Shown piece by piece: positions 54,290 through 64,000 of a DNA stretch of 64,000 bases. The stretch's first letter is position 1. Every line of letters starts with the position of its first letter. Source of the DNA: Thalassocella blandensis (GTDB lineage Bacteria; Pseudomonadota; Gammaproteobacteria; Pseudomonadales; Cellvibrionaceae); contig CABFPG010000002.1 in NCBI GenBank assembly GCA_902141825.1, forward strand, positions 310,001 through 374,000. The letters run 5' to 3'. The position numbers and the translations under genes are program-made. Under the pieces are notes generated by a model. It was given only the letters and a program-made list of their open reading frames with translations. It was not told the DNA's origin and ran no database searches.

Positions 54290-55057
54290 TTACTTGATGT
54301 AACGCGAAGACCAGCTGGATAATACATCAGCCACATATTGTGCGTCTTCGCGTTTACTTAACAAGTGATCGGCATTTTCCAGACTAACGAAACTTTTGGG
54401 ATGCTTGGCTGCTTTGTAAATTTTCTCGGCTTCCGATATAGGTACAGTTTCGTCACTGGGCGAATGAAAAATTAGCAGTGGGCGTTTTAATTTCGCGATA
54501 TATTCTTTAGCTATCGATTTTCGAATATCCTCGATAAACTGCCGTTTTATCACGAATGCCCTTCCAGCCAGATTGACCTGTGCCTCACCATCAGATTCAA
54601 TTTTTGAAATATCACAACTGAATTGCTTCGCAACATTTTCAGGGTTGCAGGGCGAGCCGATTGTTACAACACCTTTTACCTCTGGAATTCTATGCGCAGC
54701 GGCCAGCACAGCGGTGCCACCAAGGCTGTGACCAATCAACATCTGAGGCGCTTTGTGATGCTTTCTTAAAAAGTCAGCCGCGGCGATAAGATCACCCACA
54801 TTGGAAGAAAAATTCGTATTCGCAAAATCACCATCGCTACCACCAAGACCGGTAAAATCAAAGCGCAATACAGCATAGCCTTTTTGCACAAGCCCTTTCG
54901 CAATACGTGAAGCAGACGGTAAATCTTTACCGCAAGTAAAACAGTGAGCCATGATTGCCCAGGCCACCGGTTCACCTTCCGGCATTTCCAGCAGACCGGC
55001 CAGTGACTCACCCATATCACCTTCAAACATGAGTTTTGAACGCTTAATACCCGCCAT
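54290..55057 (-). CDS. Alpha/beta hydrolase (DUF-type, OsmC-partner-like)
   Basis: 255 residues from the ATG at 55057 (GGGGGA eight bases upstream), preferred over a TTG at 55069. Motifs: [20 protein letters not shown] near the N-terminus, [14 protein letters not shown], nucleophile elbow GHSLGG (Ser ~110), [14 protein letters not shown] with the acidic residue, and NADHLL with the catalytic His. This matches the hydrolase half of proteins that in many bacteria are fused to an OsmC peroxidase domain; here the OsmC part is absent and the protein stops after the hydrolase. It should be cytoplasmic; the substrate is unknown. It converges with the PstS/OmpA gene. Confidence 0.85.
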   Translation of the reverse strand: MAGIKRSKLMFEGDMGESLAGLLEMPEGEPVAWAIMAHCFTCGKDLPSASRIAKGLVQKGYAVLRFDFTGLGGSDGDFANTNFSSNVGDLIAAADFLRKHHKAPQMLIGHSLGGTAVLAAAHRIPEVKGVVTIGSPCNPENVAKQFSCDISKIESDGEAQVNLAGRAFVIKRQFIEDIRKSIAKEYIAKLKRPLLIFHSPSDETVPISEAEKIYKAAKHPKSFVSLENADHLLSKREDAQYVADVLSSWSSRYIK

Positions 55058-55387
55058 AAATTCCCCCAATCATTAAATATCAGCAACACTGCTCTCTCCT
55101 GACTGTGCAGTAGGTAAAGCATAAATAGTGCAGCAGGCAATGCAGTAAACAAGGCCACAGTAAAGAATGGTCAGCCCAGAAACCGACATTGCCCATATCA
55201 CCATTAACGCTCACTTACGCAAGCCACTATATTATTTCCAGGATTTCTCCTTATTCACATTTGAATATGCATATTTTTGCTGCTATAACAAATTAATGTA
55301 GCAAAGATTTCCAAATGTCTTGGATAAGCATCTCCTTCGAAATCACTCCTAGGAGGCATACCGCCGGGATACATTGCTGGTACAAAT
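55058..55387. other. Divergent promoter region of hydrolase and chemoreceptor
   Basis: This is the gap between divergent genes. No hairpin, operator or additional gene stands out. Confidence 0.4.
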
Positions 55388-56995
55388 ATGTTCCGTTTAA
55401 CGATTGCGAAGAAGATGTTTTTTCTTGTCTGTATCGTGCTGCTCGCGTTTACGATCAGCCAGGGCTACTCGCTTTTCGTTCGACAGGACAACAACCAGCG
55501 CCTGCAACTTGCAGAACAACAACTCTACCCCACTCTTGAACTCACAACCGTTAATTTGGGCGCATTACAGTTAATGGAGTTTCAATTTAATTCAGCGGTA
55601 ATTACCGGTGACGAACAATCACTGCAGGATGCTGAGGACAACTTCAATCTCATCAGCAAAAACTTGCAACAACTCCGCTCCTTGCGTAGCGAAAATAGCG
55701 AATTAAGCACCATAGCGCTGGAACTTACCCAGTGGTACGAAACCTCTGTCAGAATCGCCCAAGGCTTTATTGATGGCACGGTAGATTTTAGCGTAGCTGC
55801 AGATGAAGCGGCCAAAAACTCGGAACGTCTAAGCGCACTGCGTGACAAGTTGACCCACATGAAAACAGTGACTCAATCAGCGTTTACGCAATCATTAACG
55901 GAGACCCGAGCCGGCTCTCAGCGTGCGGCAAATGTTTCGATAATCATCGCTATCGTCGCCATCGCCATACTGCTAGTCATCAGTTTGCTGGTGTCCCGCT
56001 CTATTACCGCCAGTATTCACGCCGTCACCATGTCGCTGAAAGAAATGGCTCAGGGCAGCGGAGATTTAACCAAGCGCATTCAGTACAAAGGTTATGACGA
56101 AGTACGCTATCTAGTGAAGTATTTCAATGCCTTCCTGGAACGACTTCACTCGTCGTTTTCCAATGTCAGCAATGAAGTATCCGGCATGACTCAAGTTGCA
56201 ACTGCACTGACAAAATCCAGCAGCGACAACCTCACCCGCATTCAGCATCAATCCAAGGCCATTGCCGAAATGCGCTCATCTATCGACGAATTACTCGCGA
56301 GCGTGCATGAAGTGGCTGATTTTGCCAATCATGCCTCCTCCCAGGCCAACGATGCGAGCCAGGCTGCGGCGCACGGCCGGGATACTCTTTCCGACAATGT
56401 TTCAACCATTACCAATTTGGTGCAGGAAGTGAAAAGCGCAGCAAATGTCGTCAATCGTTTTGAAGAATTCTCAACCGATGTCGCGCAATTGCTGAATACT
56501 ATTCAGATAGTGGCAGAACAAACCAACTTACTGGCGTTAAATGCCGCGATAGAGGCCGCCCGAGCAGGTGAACATGGCCGAGGCTTTGCCGTCGTTGCCG
56601 ACGAAGTTCGGGGCCTTGCTGTACGCACACGGCAGGCCACAGAAGAAATTCAAAGTGTGATCAGTGAGCTGACCAAGGTCTCAGGCAATGCCATTGATGC
56701 CATGCAAGGCAGCGTGGATAAAGCCAACCAAGGCCTGGAAGCTACGCAAATTTCGCGCGATGTATTGGATTCGGTACTGGGAAATGTCGAAGAAATCAGC
56801 AAAATAAACGACAGAATCGCAGCCGCGACACAGGAACAAACAGTAAATGTCAGCAAAGTATCCCAACACGTGAGTGGTATTTATACGGATACACAAAGCG
56901 TCACCAAAAGCACCAACCAGCTGGACGAAATCAGTCACGAAATTGATCGCATCAGCCAGGGCATACAAAAAATATCCAAACAATATCGTGTGTAG
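55388..56995 (+). CDS. Methyl-accepting chemotaxis protein
   Basis: 535 residues. TM1 at ~10-30; a periplasmic domain of about 145 residues, all helical in pattern and consistent with a four-helix-bundle sensor; TM2 ~178-200 ([18 protein letters not shown]); HAMP ~200-255 ([28 protein letters not shown]); then the cytoplasmic coiled-coil hairpin with the near-invariant tip [19 protein letters not shown] (~377-395) and [15 protein letters not shown]. The receptor controls CheA through CheW. There is no CheR-binding pentapeptide at the C-terminus (ends KISKQYRV). No che genes are adjacent. The ligand cannot be predicted. Confidence 0.93.
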   Translation: MFRLTIAKKMFFLVCIVLLAFTISQGYSLFVRQDNNQRLQLAEQQLYPTLELTTVNLGALQLMEFQFNSAVITGDEQSLQDAEDNFNLISKNLQQLRSLRSENSELSTIALELTQWYETSVRIAQGFIDGTVDFSVAADEAAKNSERLSALRDKLTHMKTVTQSAFTQSLTETRAGSQRAANVSIIIAIVAIAILLVISLLVSRSITASIHAVTMSLKEMAQGSGDLTKRIQYKGYDEVRYLVKYFNAFLERLHSSFSNVSNEVSGMTQVATALTKSSSDNLTRIQHQSKAIAEMRSSIDELLASVHEVADFANHASSQANDASQAAAHGRDTLSDNVSTITNLVQEVKSAANVVNRFEEFSTDVAQLLNTIQIVAEQTNLLALNAAIEAARAGEHGRGFAVVADEVRGLAVRTRQATEEIQSVISELTKVSGNAIDAMQGSVDKANQGLEATQISRDVLDSVLGNVEEISKINDRIAAATQEQTVNVSKVSQHVSGIYTDTQSVTKSTNQLDEISHEIDRISQGIQKISKQYRV

Positions 56996-57246
56996 TCCAG
57001 GATCAAGGTGTCTTCGATCTCACAGTTTACTGAACGTGAATGTCTACCCCACTCAGCGTAAACTCAATAAAAAAGCAGCACTTGGCTCAGTAATTAACCT
57101 GGCGCCAATAAAATTTTAGCGCCATAGCATAAAAATAAAATTTTTCTAGATACTTTGGTTTAATTTTTTGTAATCTTAATAATTTCCCTCTATATTTTAG
57201 GGCGAATAAAATGCACTGACGTGCGTAAAGCAGGAGTAAAACACAC

Positions 57247-58482
57247 ATGATCCAAAATTCATTCCCCAAGAAAAAGCATTTTATAATGCTTGCGATGCTG
57301 GGGGGTTCGCTCGCGGGCTCGGCCTCATCGTATGCTGGAGACTTATATTTTTCCGGCTTCATGTCTATTGGTGGTGGTTTTGTCACCGATAGCGTTGAAG
57401 ATGGAGAAGGTTTTGAATACAACGGCTTTTATGAAGACGACATTCAATTCAATCGTAATATTTTCGGCTTACAGCTCACTGGAGACATCTCCGACAAATT
57501 ATCAGCAACAGCTCAGTTAATCACTCGCTCAGAAGATGATTACGAAATTACCGCTGAATGGGCATACATGTCCTGGGCGGTCAGTGACGACAGCCAAATA
57601 CGGTTCGGTAGACTTCGTACACCTTTTTACCTTTATTCTGATTATCTAGATGTTGGCTATTCCTACTCCTGGGTACGACCACCTCGCGAAGTGTATTACC
57701 TTCCCGTCAACAATATCGACGGGGTAGATTTTTATACCACCGGCACATTAGGACCACTGGACACCTCTTTACAAGCATATTTTGGTGGTTTTGATGGAAC
57801 TTATGACTATGTTGGAAGCACTCCAGAAACACCAACTGAATTAAACGCATCTACTCGAAATCAATTGGGGCTTGCGGTTACCTTGGGGCAAACTTGGTGG
57901 AACTTCCGTTTGGCATATCACCAAGCTGACTTCACGTTAAACACCGACCCTATTCCTGAGTTTCAGTTTGCTTTAAGCAGCCTTGAAGCGCTTGGTTACG
58001 GTGATCTTAGAGAAGATATCGCTATCGAAGATGACTCCACAACGTTTCTTCAGTTTGGTTTAACAATTGATACCGATCATTTTGTTGCTGCCGCTGAGCA
58101 CATTGAGTTTGAGACAGATGATGCGTTCCTGCCAAAAGCGGTACGTGACTATGTAATGCTGGGTGTTCGCTTTAACAACGTTTTAATTCATGGCACATAC
58201 TCCATGACTGAAGACGAGAGAAAAGAATTGGAAAATTTAGTCGCTCCAGATCCTGGCAACACAGCCAGCTTACAAGCACGAGGCATTCTCGCAGCCACTT
58301 CCGATACGCTTTGGTTCAACCAAGATGTTGTCACCATTGGCGTACGTTGGGATGTTACAACGGGCGCAGCCTTGAAGTTCCAGATAGACCAAATCGACAG
58401 AACTGATGAAGATCCGGTTACTATGACTAGTACTGATGTAGACCAAACCGTAGTGACTTTCGCTATTCAATCTGTATTCTAA
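57247..58482 (+). CDS. Outer-membrane porin
   Basis: 411 residues. A signal peptide ends SYAGDLYFSGF. The mature protein is rich in alternating beta-strand segments with aromatic girdles (GFMSIGGGFVTDS, IFGLQLTGDISDKLSATAQLI, WAYMSWAVSDDSQIRFGRLRTPFYLYSD) and ends in Phe (VTFAIQSVF), the Bam recognition signature. The RFGRLRTPF motif is common in the porins found next to small phosphate-binding-like proteins in marine gammaproteobacteria. The following gene begins 12 bp downstream and encodes such a protein, so the two form an operon. It probably lets a small anionic solute cross the outer membrane; the substrate is not determined by sequence. Confidence 0.85.
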   Translation: MIQNSFPKKKHFIMLAMLGGSLAGSASSYAGDLYFSGFMSIGGGFVTDSVEDGEGFEYNGFYEDDIQFNRNIFGLQLTGDISDKLSATAQLITRSEDDYEITAEWAYMSWAVSDDSQIRFGRLRTPFYLYSDYLDVGYSYSWVRPPREVYYLPVNNIDGVDFYTTGTLGPLDTSLQAYFGGFDGTYDYVGSTPETPTELNASTRNQLGLAVTLGQTWWNFRLAYHQADFTLNTDPIPEFQFALSSLEALGYGDLREDIAIEDDSTTFLQFGLTIDTDHFVAAAEHIEFETDDAFLPKAVRDYVMLGVRFNNVLIHGTYSMTEDERKELENLVAPDPGNTASLQARGILAATSDTLWFNQDVVTIGVRWDVTTGAALKFQIDQIDRTDEDPVTMTSTDVDQTVVTFAIQSVF

Positions 58483-58493
58483 GGAGTTGCCAA

Positions 58494-58916
58494 ATGAAAA
58501 TTTTTAAAGTGTTATTGGCAGCCTTTTTAATTTCAGGTCTGTCTGCTATATGTTCTGCTGAAATTGCGGTAATTGTAAATCCCAGCTCTGGCATTTCGTC
58601 TTTGAGCAAACAAGACATTGCCCGGATTTATCTGGGAAAAACCAAGAGCTTTCCGAACGGTAACAAAGTTGTCCCTGTTCAACAGTATGAAGGCTCCTCT
58701 ACTCGCGATGCTTTTAACGATCAGGTTTGCAACAAAAGCGCGTCTCAATTTAAAGCGTACTGGTCCAAGCTGGTATTTACCGGCAAAGGAAAACCACCTG
58801 AAGATGTAGGTAGTGATTCCGATGTAGTAAAAGCTGTTGCTATTGACCCCAATAAAATTGGTTATGTGGATGCTGCATCTGTAGATAGCACGGTACATGT
58901 TGTTTACCGCTTCTAA
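58494..58916 (+). CDS. Small PstS-like periplasmic binding protein
   Basis: 140 residues. Signal peptide to about ICSA|EIAVIVNPSS. The mature ~120-residue protein corresponds to one lobe of a PstS-type solute-binding fold: ISSLSKQDIARIYLGKTKSFPNG parallels the DIFSGKIKNW segment of full-length PstS, and STRDAFNDQVCNKSASQFKAYWSKLVFTGKG parallels the loop after it; KIGYVDAASV closes the lobe. AAGGAG precedes the ATG. It is co-transcribed with the porin, 12 bp upstream. It is annotated in related genomes as a phosphate ABC transporter substrate-binding-like protein, but no permease is nearby, so transport function is unproven. Confidence 0.82.
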   Translation: MKIFKVLLAAFLISGLSAICSAEIAVIVNPSSGISSLSKQDIARIYLGKTKSFPNGNKVVPVQQYEGSSTRDAFNDQVCNKSASQFKAYWSKLVFTGKGKPPEDVGSDSDVVKAVAIDPNKIGYVDAASVDSTVHVVYRF

Positions 58917-58947
58917 TCTGCACTTCTTTTTGATGTAACCGTTATTC

Positions 58948-58992
58948 ATGAAACTGTAAGGCGGCTCACTTCGAGAGCCCCTTCAGTTTCAT
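58948..58992. terminator. Long hairpin between convergent genes
   Basis: ATGAAACTG...GGCTC and GAGCC...CAGTTTCAT form an ~18-bp stem with few mismatches, ~30 bp past the small PstS-like gene. T-tracts are weak, so it may act as an mRNA 3'-end stabiliser or a bidirectional terminator. Confidence 0.6.
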
Positions 58993-59140
58993 TCTGATTG
59001 ACCAACACTCCGCAACTGACTTGCAACACACTTACAATCGCCACACACATACAATCGCCACAGAAGTGTCAGCAAGACGCTTCAACAACTTCCCCTCCAC
59101 TTGCCACCTCCATTAACTCACCCACATAGCGCTTGCACGC

Positions 59141-60079
59141 TTATTCTGCTGCTGCCTGTTTGGCTTTAAAAAGCGGTTTTATCAAGTTAACCACCAGCAA
59201 AATAAGTCCTCCGCTTAAAATGCCTAAAGCCCCTGTTGCGATTAATTCCGCAAGCAATTGCACAACGCCGCCTGCATTCGTCAGCAGAACATTCATATCA
59301 TGCAGAAGATGATGTAAGAATGGCAGACCGTGAACAATAATGCCACCACCGACCAAAAACATTGCCGCAGTACCAAGTATCGACAACACTTTCATTAACT
59401 TCGGGGCTAGCAAAATAAGCCACTCCCCAAGGGTACGAGTAAACCCTTCTTGCTGTTTTTTCTGTAGATACAGTCCAAGGTCATCAATTTTCACGATGCC
59501 AGCAACCAAACCGTACACACCAATGGTCATCATCATCGCGATTCCTGAAACCACCATCACCTGAGTCATAAACTCCGCTTCACTGACAGTTCCCAGGGCG
59601 ATCACCACAATTTCTGCGGACAAAATAAAATCCGTTCTTATCGCTCCTTTGATTTTTTGCTTTTCAAATTGTACGAGATCCACTTTCGAGTTACTCAGGT
59701 TATCCACCAGAGTTTTGTGATGCTGCTGTTTCTCAGCTTTCGAGTGAAAAAACTTATGTGCCAGCTTTTCGAACCCTTCAAAACACAAATAACCACCGCC
59801 AAGCATTAATAATGGCGTAATCAAAACAGGTATAAATGCACTGATGGCCAGTGCTAATGGAACCAGAATTAATTTGTTAACAAATGAACCTTTCGCCACA
59901 GCCCATACCACTGGTATTTCACGCTCAGCGCGGACTCCTGTTACCTGTGCCGCATTTAATGCGAGATCATCCCCCAATACACCGGCGGTTTTTTTTACCG
60001 CTACTTTTGAAAGCACTGCCACGTCATCAAGCACCGTTGCGATGTCATCGATTAACGCTAATAAACCTGTCATTGCCAT
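59141..60079 (-). CDS. DUF808 family inner-membrane protein (YedI-like)
   Basis: 312 residues from the ATG at 60079; a TTG at 60094 and an ATG at 60073 are alternatives. The N-terminus GLLALIDDIATVLDDVAVLSKVAVKKTAGVLGDDLALNA is the hallmark of the DUF808/YedI family. Several hydrophobic helices follow (LILVPLALAISAFIPVLITPLLMLGGGYLCFEG region, VVSGIAMMMTIGVYGLVAGIV, GALGILSGGLILLVVNLI). It is an integral inner-membrane protein of normal family length. The biochemical function of the family is unknown. It appears to be transcribed alone. Confidence 0.9.
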   Translation of the reverse strand: MAMTGLLALIDDIATVLDDVAVLSKVAVKKTAGVLGDDLALNAAQVTGVRAEREIPVVWAVAKGSFVNKLILVPLALAISAFIPVLITPLLMLGGGYLCFEGFEKLAHKFFHSKAEKQQHHKTLVDNLSNSKVDLVQFEKQKIKGAIRTDFILSAEIVVIALGTVSEAEFMTQVMVVSGIAMMMTIGVYGLVAGIVKIDDLGLYLQKKQQEGFTRTLGEWLILLAPKLMKVLSILGTAAMFLVGGGIIVHGLPFLHHLLHDMNVLLTNAGGVVQLLAELIATGALGILSGGLILLVVNLIKPLFKAKQAAAE

Positions 60080-60198
60080 AATGTCACTACTCAATAAAAT
60101 ATTGCTGGTAAATCATTTATTACGCGAGAACTGTATTTACACTACAGAAGCGCTCCCCGTTTTGTCACCCGTGCAAAATCGCTGAACATACGTCGCAC

Positions 60199-62301
60199 TT
60201 ATTTTATGCCCGCATTCAAATACGCCAAATATCTATCACGGATACTTTTTACATAATGCACCGGCTCACTGCCTCTGACATAACCAAAACGAGATTTTTT
60301 ATAATACTCCGGTTCGGACAATAACAGCATGGCTTTTTCTACATTATTAAACCAATAGTAGGGATCATACCCCAACTGGCGAGCCAGACTCATTGCATCT
60401 CGTACATGGCCGGTTCCGGCATTATAAGCTGCCAAGGTAAAATAAATACGCTGATCCACGTTCAGATTCTGCGGAAACCGATCATCAAGCCAATCCAGGT
60501 AGGCAACACCCGCTGCGATTCCCTGCTCGGGCTTTTTCAACGCCGAATAACCAAACTGCTGTGCAGTTCGAGGCAATACCTGCATTAAACCCAAAGCACC
60601 AGCGAAGGATTTAGCGTTCGGGTTAAATTTACTTTCCTGGTACATTTGCGCGGTCACTAAACGCCAGTCCATACCATAAGTGTCGGCCAATGATTTTACC
60701 AAATCATCAAAGGGCGACAAGCCGCTGTCTTGCGTTACACGGCCATCTTGATATTTGTGAATTTTCCGGCTGTTTTTAAAATACTTGTTATATGTAACGT
60801 TATAATACAAGCCGCGGTATTGCTTTTTGATAAAAGCATCTAATGTGGTTTTTAGAGTTTGTTGGTCTGGGCGTACCACCCAGGCAATTCCCGCCTCATC
60901 CGTTACATTCATAGTTGCTTTCACCTGCTTGTGATAAGCCTGCTCGATGGCAACCAGGTGACTGTCCGCAACCGTAAAATCAAATTCGTGCTTTTCCAGT
61001 AAATCAATCAATTCCTCTGTCGTCGTGCCGGGATATTCATGAATAACAAAATTTCCACCCTGCTGCTTGATAGCGCGCAGGCGCTCGTAAAAAACAGTAT
61101 CCGGATTTACGCCAATAATCTCACCATTCAATTGTTCGAAAGAGGTAATTTCAGGTGTATCCAAGCGACTGACCAATTGCTCCTGTACGTTTAAATACGG
61201 CTTTGAAAAACGAAGACCCATAGCCTCTCTCTCCGGCGTAGCCGTAATCGAAGAAGCCACCACATCGCCCTCCCCCTTTTCGAGCGCCTCAAACAATTCA
61301 GGTATGCTGTCTTTTAAAATCACCGACAAGTGCAACCCTTGTTGATCAGCAAATTTTTTCATTAGCTCATAATCGAAACCCATCAATTCACCGCGATACA
61401 TAAAATAACTCGCGGGGTTGTTGGTGGTTAACATGCGAAGTCGCCCAGAAGTTTTAATCTGTGAAAAACTTCTCTTTTCGTTCTTATTGGATGACGCTCG
61501 AACATGGTGAGAGACTAGAAATTCATTAATGTAGGTCAACAATAACGGATTATCTTTGCGCACGGCCCACGCTATTTTTCGCCGTTTCTTAATCGTCATG
61601 CCTTTTTTAATGTCGGGGTAAGCCGGCAAATACGCTTGCACGATATCATCATCCAGGACCGTTGCCTGGTAGTCACCATTCAGAATCCCTTCAATCAAGT
61701 CGCTGTCGCTAATGCCGGTTTCAAGCAACTGAATATTGAGTTTATCGGCACCGTCCCCTGCCTGCAGGGCCTGTAAACTTTCCACATAGGCTGTGCCCTC
61801 TGGAATGCTTATGGCAATGTTTTGGAGATCCGCCAAAGTATCCAGCTTAAGATTTTTTGCCCCCACAACTACTTCTTTTACTCGCGAAATACTATTGGTA
61901 AAACTGATGTCTTCCTTGCGCGCTTTGGTAATGGACATATTGGTGATGATGATGTCTGCCCGACCTTCATTAAGTGCGGGAATTAATCCGGCAAAACCAT
62001 CAACATATACCCAAACGACATCCAAACCGAGTTCCATCGCCAGTTGTTCGGCCACTTCCTGATAGCTGCTGACAGGCAACCCCGAGCGAGGCAACGCGTC
62101 AGCGCCATCGAATTTAGGAGCGGCCAAACGGATCTTCCCGTGAGAAATAATTTCAGGCAAATCACCTGTCGACACATAACTTGCTGCGGCCTTTTTTGCC
62201 TTCTTTGACGCGGCGGAGCTTGGAGAATTATCAGCATCCTTTGAACAGGAAACCACTAGGAACAACAGGCTGACGAGCAAAAGAAATAACTTTTGTGGCA
62301 T
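60199..62301 (-). CDS. MltF-like membrane-bound lytic transglycosylase with two solute-binding domains
   Basis: 700 residues. A lipoprotein signal with lipobox LVVSC predicts outer-membrane anchoring. Two SBP_bac_3 domains follow: ~45-270 (ISHGKIRLAAPKFDG, LNEGRADIIITNMSITKAR) and ~285-515 (IKTSGRLRMLTTNNPASYF, LEKGEGDVVASSITATPER). The SLT catalytic domain is at ~540-700, with catalytic Glu in AQMYQESKFNP (~553) and AGALGLMQVLP, then AAYNAGTGHV. It cleaves the MurNAc-GlcNAc bond of peptidoglycan to leave 1,6-anhydro ends. Typical MltF has one solute-binding domain and ~500 residues, so the second is an extra regulatory module. AAAGGA precedes the ATG. Confidence 0.9.
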   Translation of the reverse strand: MPQKLFLLLVSLLFLVVSCSKDADNSPSSAASKKAKKAAASYVSTGDLPEIISHGKIRLAAPKFDGADALPRSGLPVSSYQEVAEQLAMELGLDVVWVYVDGFAGLIPALNEGRADIIITNMSITKARKEDISFTNSISRVKEVVVGAKNLKLDTLADLQNIAISIPEGTAYVESLQALQAGDGADKLNIQLLETGISDSDLIEGILNGDYQATVLDDDIVQAYLPAYPDIKKGMTIKKRRKIAWAVRKDNPLLLTYINEFLVSHHVRASSNKNEKRSFSQIKTSGRLRMLTTNNPASYFMYRGELMGFDYELMKKFADQQGLHLSVILKDSIPELFEALEKGEGDVVASSITATPEREAMGLRFSKPYLNVQEQLVSRLDTPEITSFEQLNGEIIGVNPDTVFYERLRAIKQQGGNFVIHEYPGTTTEELIDLLEKHEFDFTVADSHLVAIEQAYHKQVKATMNVTDEAGIAWVVRPDQQTLKTTLDAFIKKQYRGLYYNVTYNKYFKNSRKIHKYQDGRVTQDSGLSPFDDLVKSLADTYGMDWRLVTAQMYQESKFNPNAKSFAGALGLMQVLPRTAQQFGYSALKKPEQGIAAGVAYLDWLDDRFPQNLNVDQRIYFTLAAYNAGTGHVRDAMSLARQLGYDPYYWFNNVEKAMLLLSEPEYYKKSRFGYVRGSEPVHYVKSIRDRYLAYLNAGIK

Positions 62302-62827
62302 GTGTAATCCTTTTGTGTTTTTTTATGAGAACCCATCTTCCAAGTTTTACGTGCGTCTTGCAATATACGGATCAATTAAGTGACACGATTGACGGGAAAA
62401 TGCACTGTGAAAATCGATTTGCAAATGAAGCGCCCGTCCACTCAATCGGCGCCAATCACCAGCATGTTGCTGACGAGAGAAAAAGGAAGAGCAAATACAA
62501 AGAAAACTAACCAGCAAGTAAATTAATCAGGGAGAAGAAGAAGCAGGACAAAGACTAAACAGGAAAAAGGCGAAATAGAAAGTCTTCGACAGCTCATTGA
62601 GACAGCAGAACCCCGGAGCCGCTGCCAGGTGAAATAGCGTAAAGCCTGAAGCTGGAGACTTACGCTTGAAAACTTAAACCCGCAAATATAGACCTGAAAA
62701 AATAGCCCCACTAAATAACAGACCGACTGAAAACAAGCATCCGTTACACGAAAGCCTTTGCTCACAGGCCAAAGTCAGAACCTTAAGCGAATCTCGGATT
62801 AACTGCACTATTTTGGCGCTTACAGGA
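62302..62827. other. Non-coding gap
   Basis: No gene or strong structure is evident. An 80-codon minus-strand frame at 62523-62765 has no recognisable features or ribosome site. Confidence 0.45.
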
Positions 62828-63157
62828 TTAACTTATACTACTGAGCTTCTCATTGGAATTTTTACGAAAGCCATTCTCATCGCCAAAACCGCGATCGCCA
62901 TTCAAGTTTGCGACACGACGACTGTTGCCACTTTTTTTAGCTTCAAGTTTTTTCAGTAAATCGAGCTCCAATTCACTGATATTCAATTTGACGTAATGCA
63001 AACCTTCAGCCACCAACGACTGAACCTCATAGTCCGTCAGACCTTCGACATTGGCGGGCATTATTCGTTGAGGATTACGCCAGGTGCCGCCAACCAGGCG
63101 TAAAGTCGCACCACTGGTATGAACTAAATGATTGTAAGAAATTAGTGACCAGGTCAT
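62828..63157 (-). CDS. Hypothetical protein
   Basis: 109 codons starting with an ATG. The N-terminal ~70 residues look like an ordered domain (MTWSLISYNHLVHTSGATLR, then NVEGLTDYEVQSLVAEGLHYVKL) ending in an amphipathic helix (ISELELDLLKKLEAK). The C-terminal ~35 residues are polar and probably disordered. I recognise no family. No strong ribosome site precedes it. It is isolated, with gaps of about 500 bp on both sides. The composition is more protein-like than the shadow frames nearby, so I keep it with moderate confidence. Confidence 0.5.
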   Translation of the reverse strand: MTWSLISYNHLVHTSGATLRLVGGTWRNPQRIMPANVEGLTDYEVQSLVAEGLHYVKLNISELELDLLKKLEAKKSGNSRRVANLNGDRGFGDENGFRKNSNEKLSSIS

Positions 63158-63611
63158 TTTGTATACGCTTTAATTGTTATTCTTGTTGTTGGATTGTTTT
63201 TTCAAGCTTTTGTTGCTTTTAATCTGCTATAAACATGCAAATTCCTATGCAATTACAGACGGTTTAAAAGCGGCTCCATGCGTGTACATGTCAGATACTA
63301 TCGGGATCGCCAGCATTTACTGAATTTCAAGGGTTATACAGTGCTTAGCGAGTCCAAATCAATGGCCTTCTAAAATACCGTAATTCGGTTTTCGAGCAAC
63401 TAAAATTTCGTGATGAGGGTCGCAAACAGGCCGACTTCATAAACCTTAGCATAAACAACACGCATTACGTTTACTTTACAGCCACAAATTACTTTTTATT
63501 ATCAAAGATAGTAATGTTTATCGCGCTTGATTTTAAATTGGCATCAAACTGCCGAATGGTTGGGGAGCAATTGCACCTCAATCGTCATGTGGATAGAGGT
63601 GCAAAACAATC
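63158..63611. other. Non-coding gap
   Basis: It holds the hairpin at 63571-63604 and otherwise nothing I can support. Two overlapping plus frames beginning at 63514 and 63527 run antisense to the last gene. Confidence 0.45.
63571..63604 (-). terminator. Hairpin just after last gene
   Basis: A perfect 9-bp inverted repeat, ttgcacctc (63571-63579) and gaggtgcaa (63596-63604), begins 8 bp past the stop of the 63612 gene. No T-tract follows, so it is only a possible terminator. Confidence 0.4.
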
Positions 63612-64000
63612 TTATTCGCTCTCTTTCATTTCATCCACTTCTTCTGCAACAGCACCGCTGGCTTCGTCTACCACTTCAGCTTCTGACATCGGTTCGCTGG
63701 CCATTTCCGCCGGTGTTACCTCGGCCTCCTGAGATTCACAACTCCAACCCCAGCTTTCTTGCTTGGCCATAAAGTCTGCTGCTTTTTGTTCGCAATAACC
63801 TTCCATGTTTTCGGCTCGCCACAGTGCCTGGGTACCTGTTTCTTTCACGTAATTGACGGTACAAGGGACGGTTTGACCATCCACTTCATAATCAATATGA
63901 ATCTCTCTCACCGCGCCCTCATGCGTACACACGGCCACTTTTACGGCATATGCAAATGGCGAAAAGGCGCAGATCGTCAACAAAGCTGTTTTAGTCAGAA
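63612..64000 (-). CDS. Hypothetical secreted protein (5' end outside window)
   Basis: The frame stays open to the window edge; residues LTKTALLTICAFSPFAYA at the visible N-terminus form the end of a signal peptide, so the start codon lies past base 64000. The mature part has four Cys (VCTHEG, VPCTV, GYCEQK, WSCESQ), possibly two disulfides. It ends in a ~45-residue acidic tail rich in Glu, Ala, Val and Ser (SEAEVVDEASGAVAEEVDE), probably disordered. It should be periplasmic or secreted. I recognise no family. Confidence 0.6.
   Translation of the reverse strand, partial: LTKTALLTICAFSPFAYAVKVAVCTHEGAVREIHIDYEVDGQTVPCTVNYVKETGTQALWRAENMEGYCEQKAADFMAKQESWGWSCESQEAEVTPAEMASEPMSEAEVVDEASGAVAEEVDEMKESE

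Noticed and set aside
57110-57124. Short inverted repeat TGGCGC/GCGCCA upstream of the porin
   Set aside because: Only six base pairs with a tiny loop and no T-tract; too weak for a terminator call.
62523-62765. 80-codon minus-strand frame between the transglycosylase and the 62828 gene
   Set aside because: No ribosome site or domain; composition typical of a chance frame.

Overview
The window reads as chromosome of a marine, polysaccharide-degrading gammaproteobacterium, most like the Cellvibrionaceae (Saccharophagus, Teredinibacter, Cellvibrio). This is inferred from secreted chitinases of two families (GH18 and GH19), long poly-serine linkers between extracellular domains, a Pseudomonas-type minor-pilin locus, and TonB, chemotaxis and lytic transglycosylase genes. 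I saw no insertion sequence, CRISPR array, rRNA or tRNA gene.

Layout. 1-516 is the C-terminus of a GH18 chitinase, convergent with a membrane-anchored flavin disulfide oxidoreductase (636-2801). 3296-11269 is a type IV pilus minor-pilin operon in the order fimU-pilV-pilW-pilX-pilY1-pilY2-pilE, all on the minus strand; its PilY1 carries an unusual Cys-rich module between poly-Ser linkers. Next come a sulfurtransferase (11622-12443) and two complementary bacterioferritin subunits (12673-13619) behind a likely Fur box.

14.2-39.8 kb is the most notable part: two divergent operons separated by a 1.96-kb gap. The minus-strand operon encodes an NPD-NPD-KS-AT-ACP-ACP-KR megasynthase, a KS-AT-DH-PPTase megasynthase, a free ACP, a GT1 glycosyltransferase, an alpha/beta hydrolase and a condensation-fold acyltransferase. 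The plus-strand operon encodes a membrane fusion protein, an RND pump, a second condensation-fold acyltransferase, a PAPS-dependent sulfotransferase and a third acyltransferase. An AraC regulator follows at 41.0 kb. Together these could make, glycosylate, acylate, sulfate and export a long-chain lipid. The toolkit resembles the mycobacterial pks/papA/stf/mmpL sulfolipid loci, but is built on a compact PUFA-synthase-like enzyme. The product cannot be read from the sequence.

42-49 kb holds a BtuB-type TonB receptor controlled by a cobalamin riboswitch with a terminator, a fatty acid cis/trans isomerase (Cti), a small lipoprotein, and a GH19 chitinase with two chitin-binding modules and a beta/gamma-crystallin domain. 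49.7-64 kb is a run of signalling and envelope genes: a hybrid histidine kinase with an HPt domain, a PstS-like/OmpA fusion, an alpha/beta hydrolase, a chemotaxis receptor, a porin with a small PstS-like protein, a DUF808 membrane protein, an MltF-like lytic transglycosylase with two solute-binding domains, and two proteins I cannot name.
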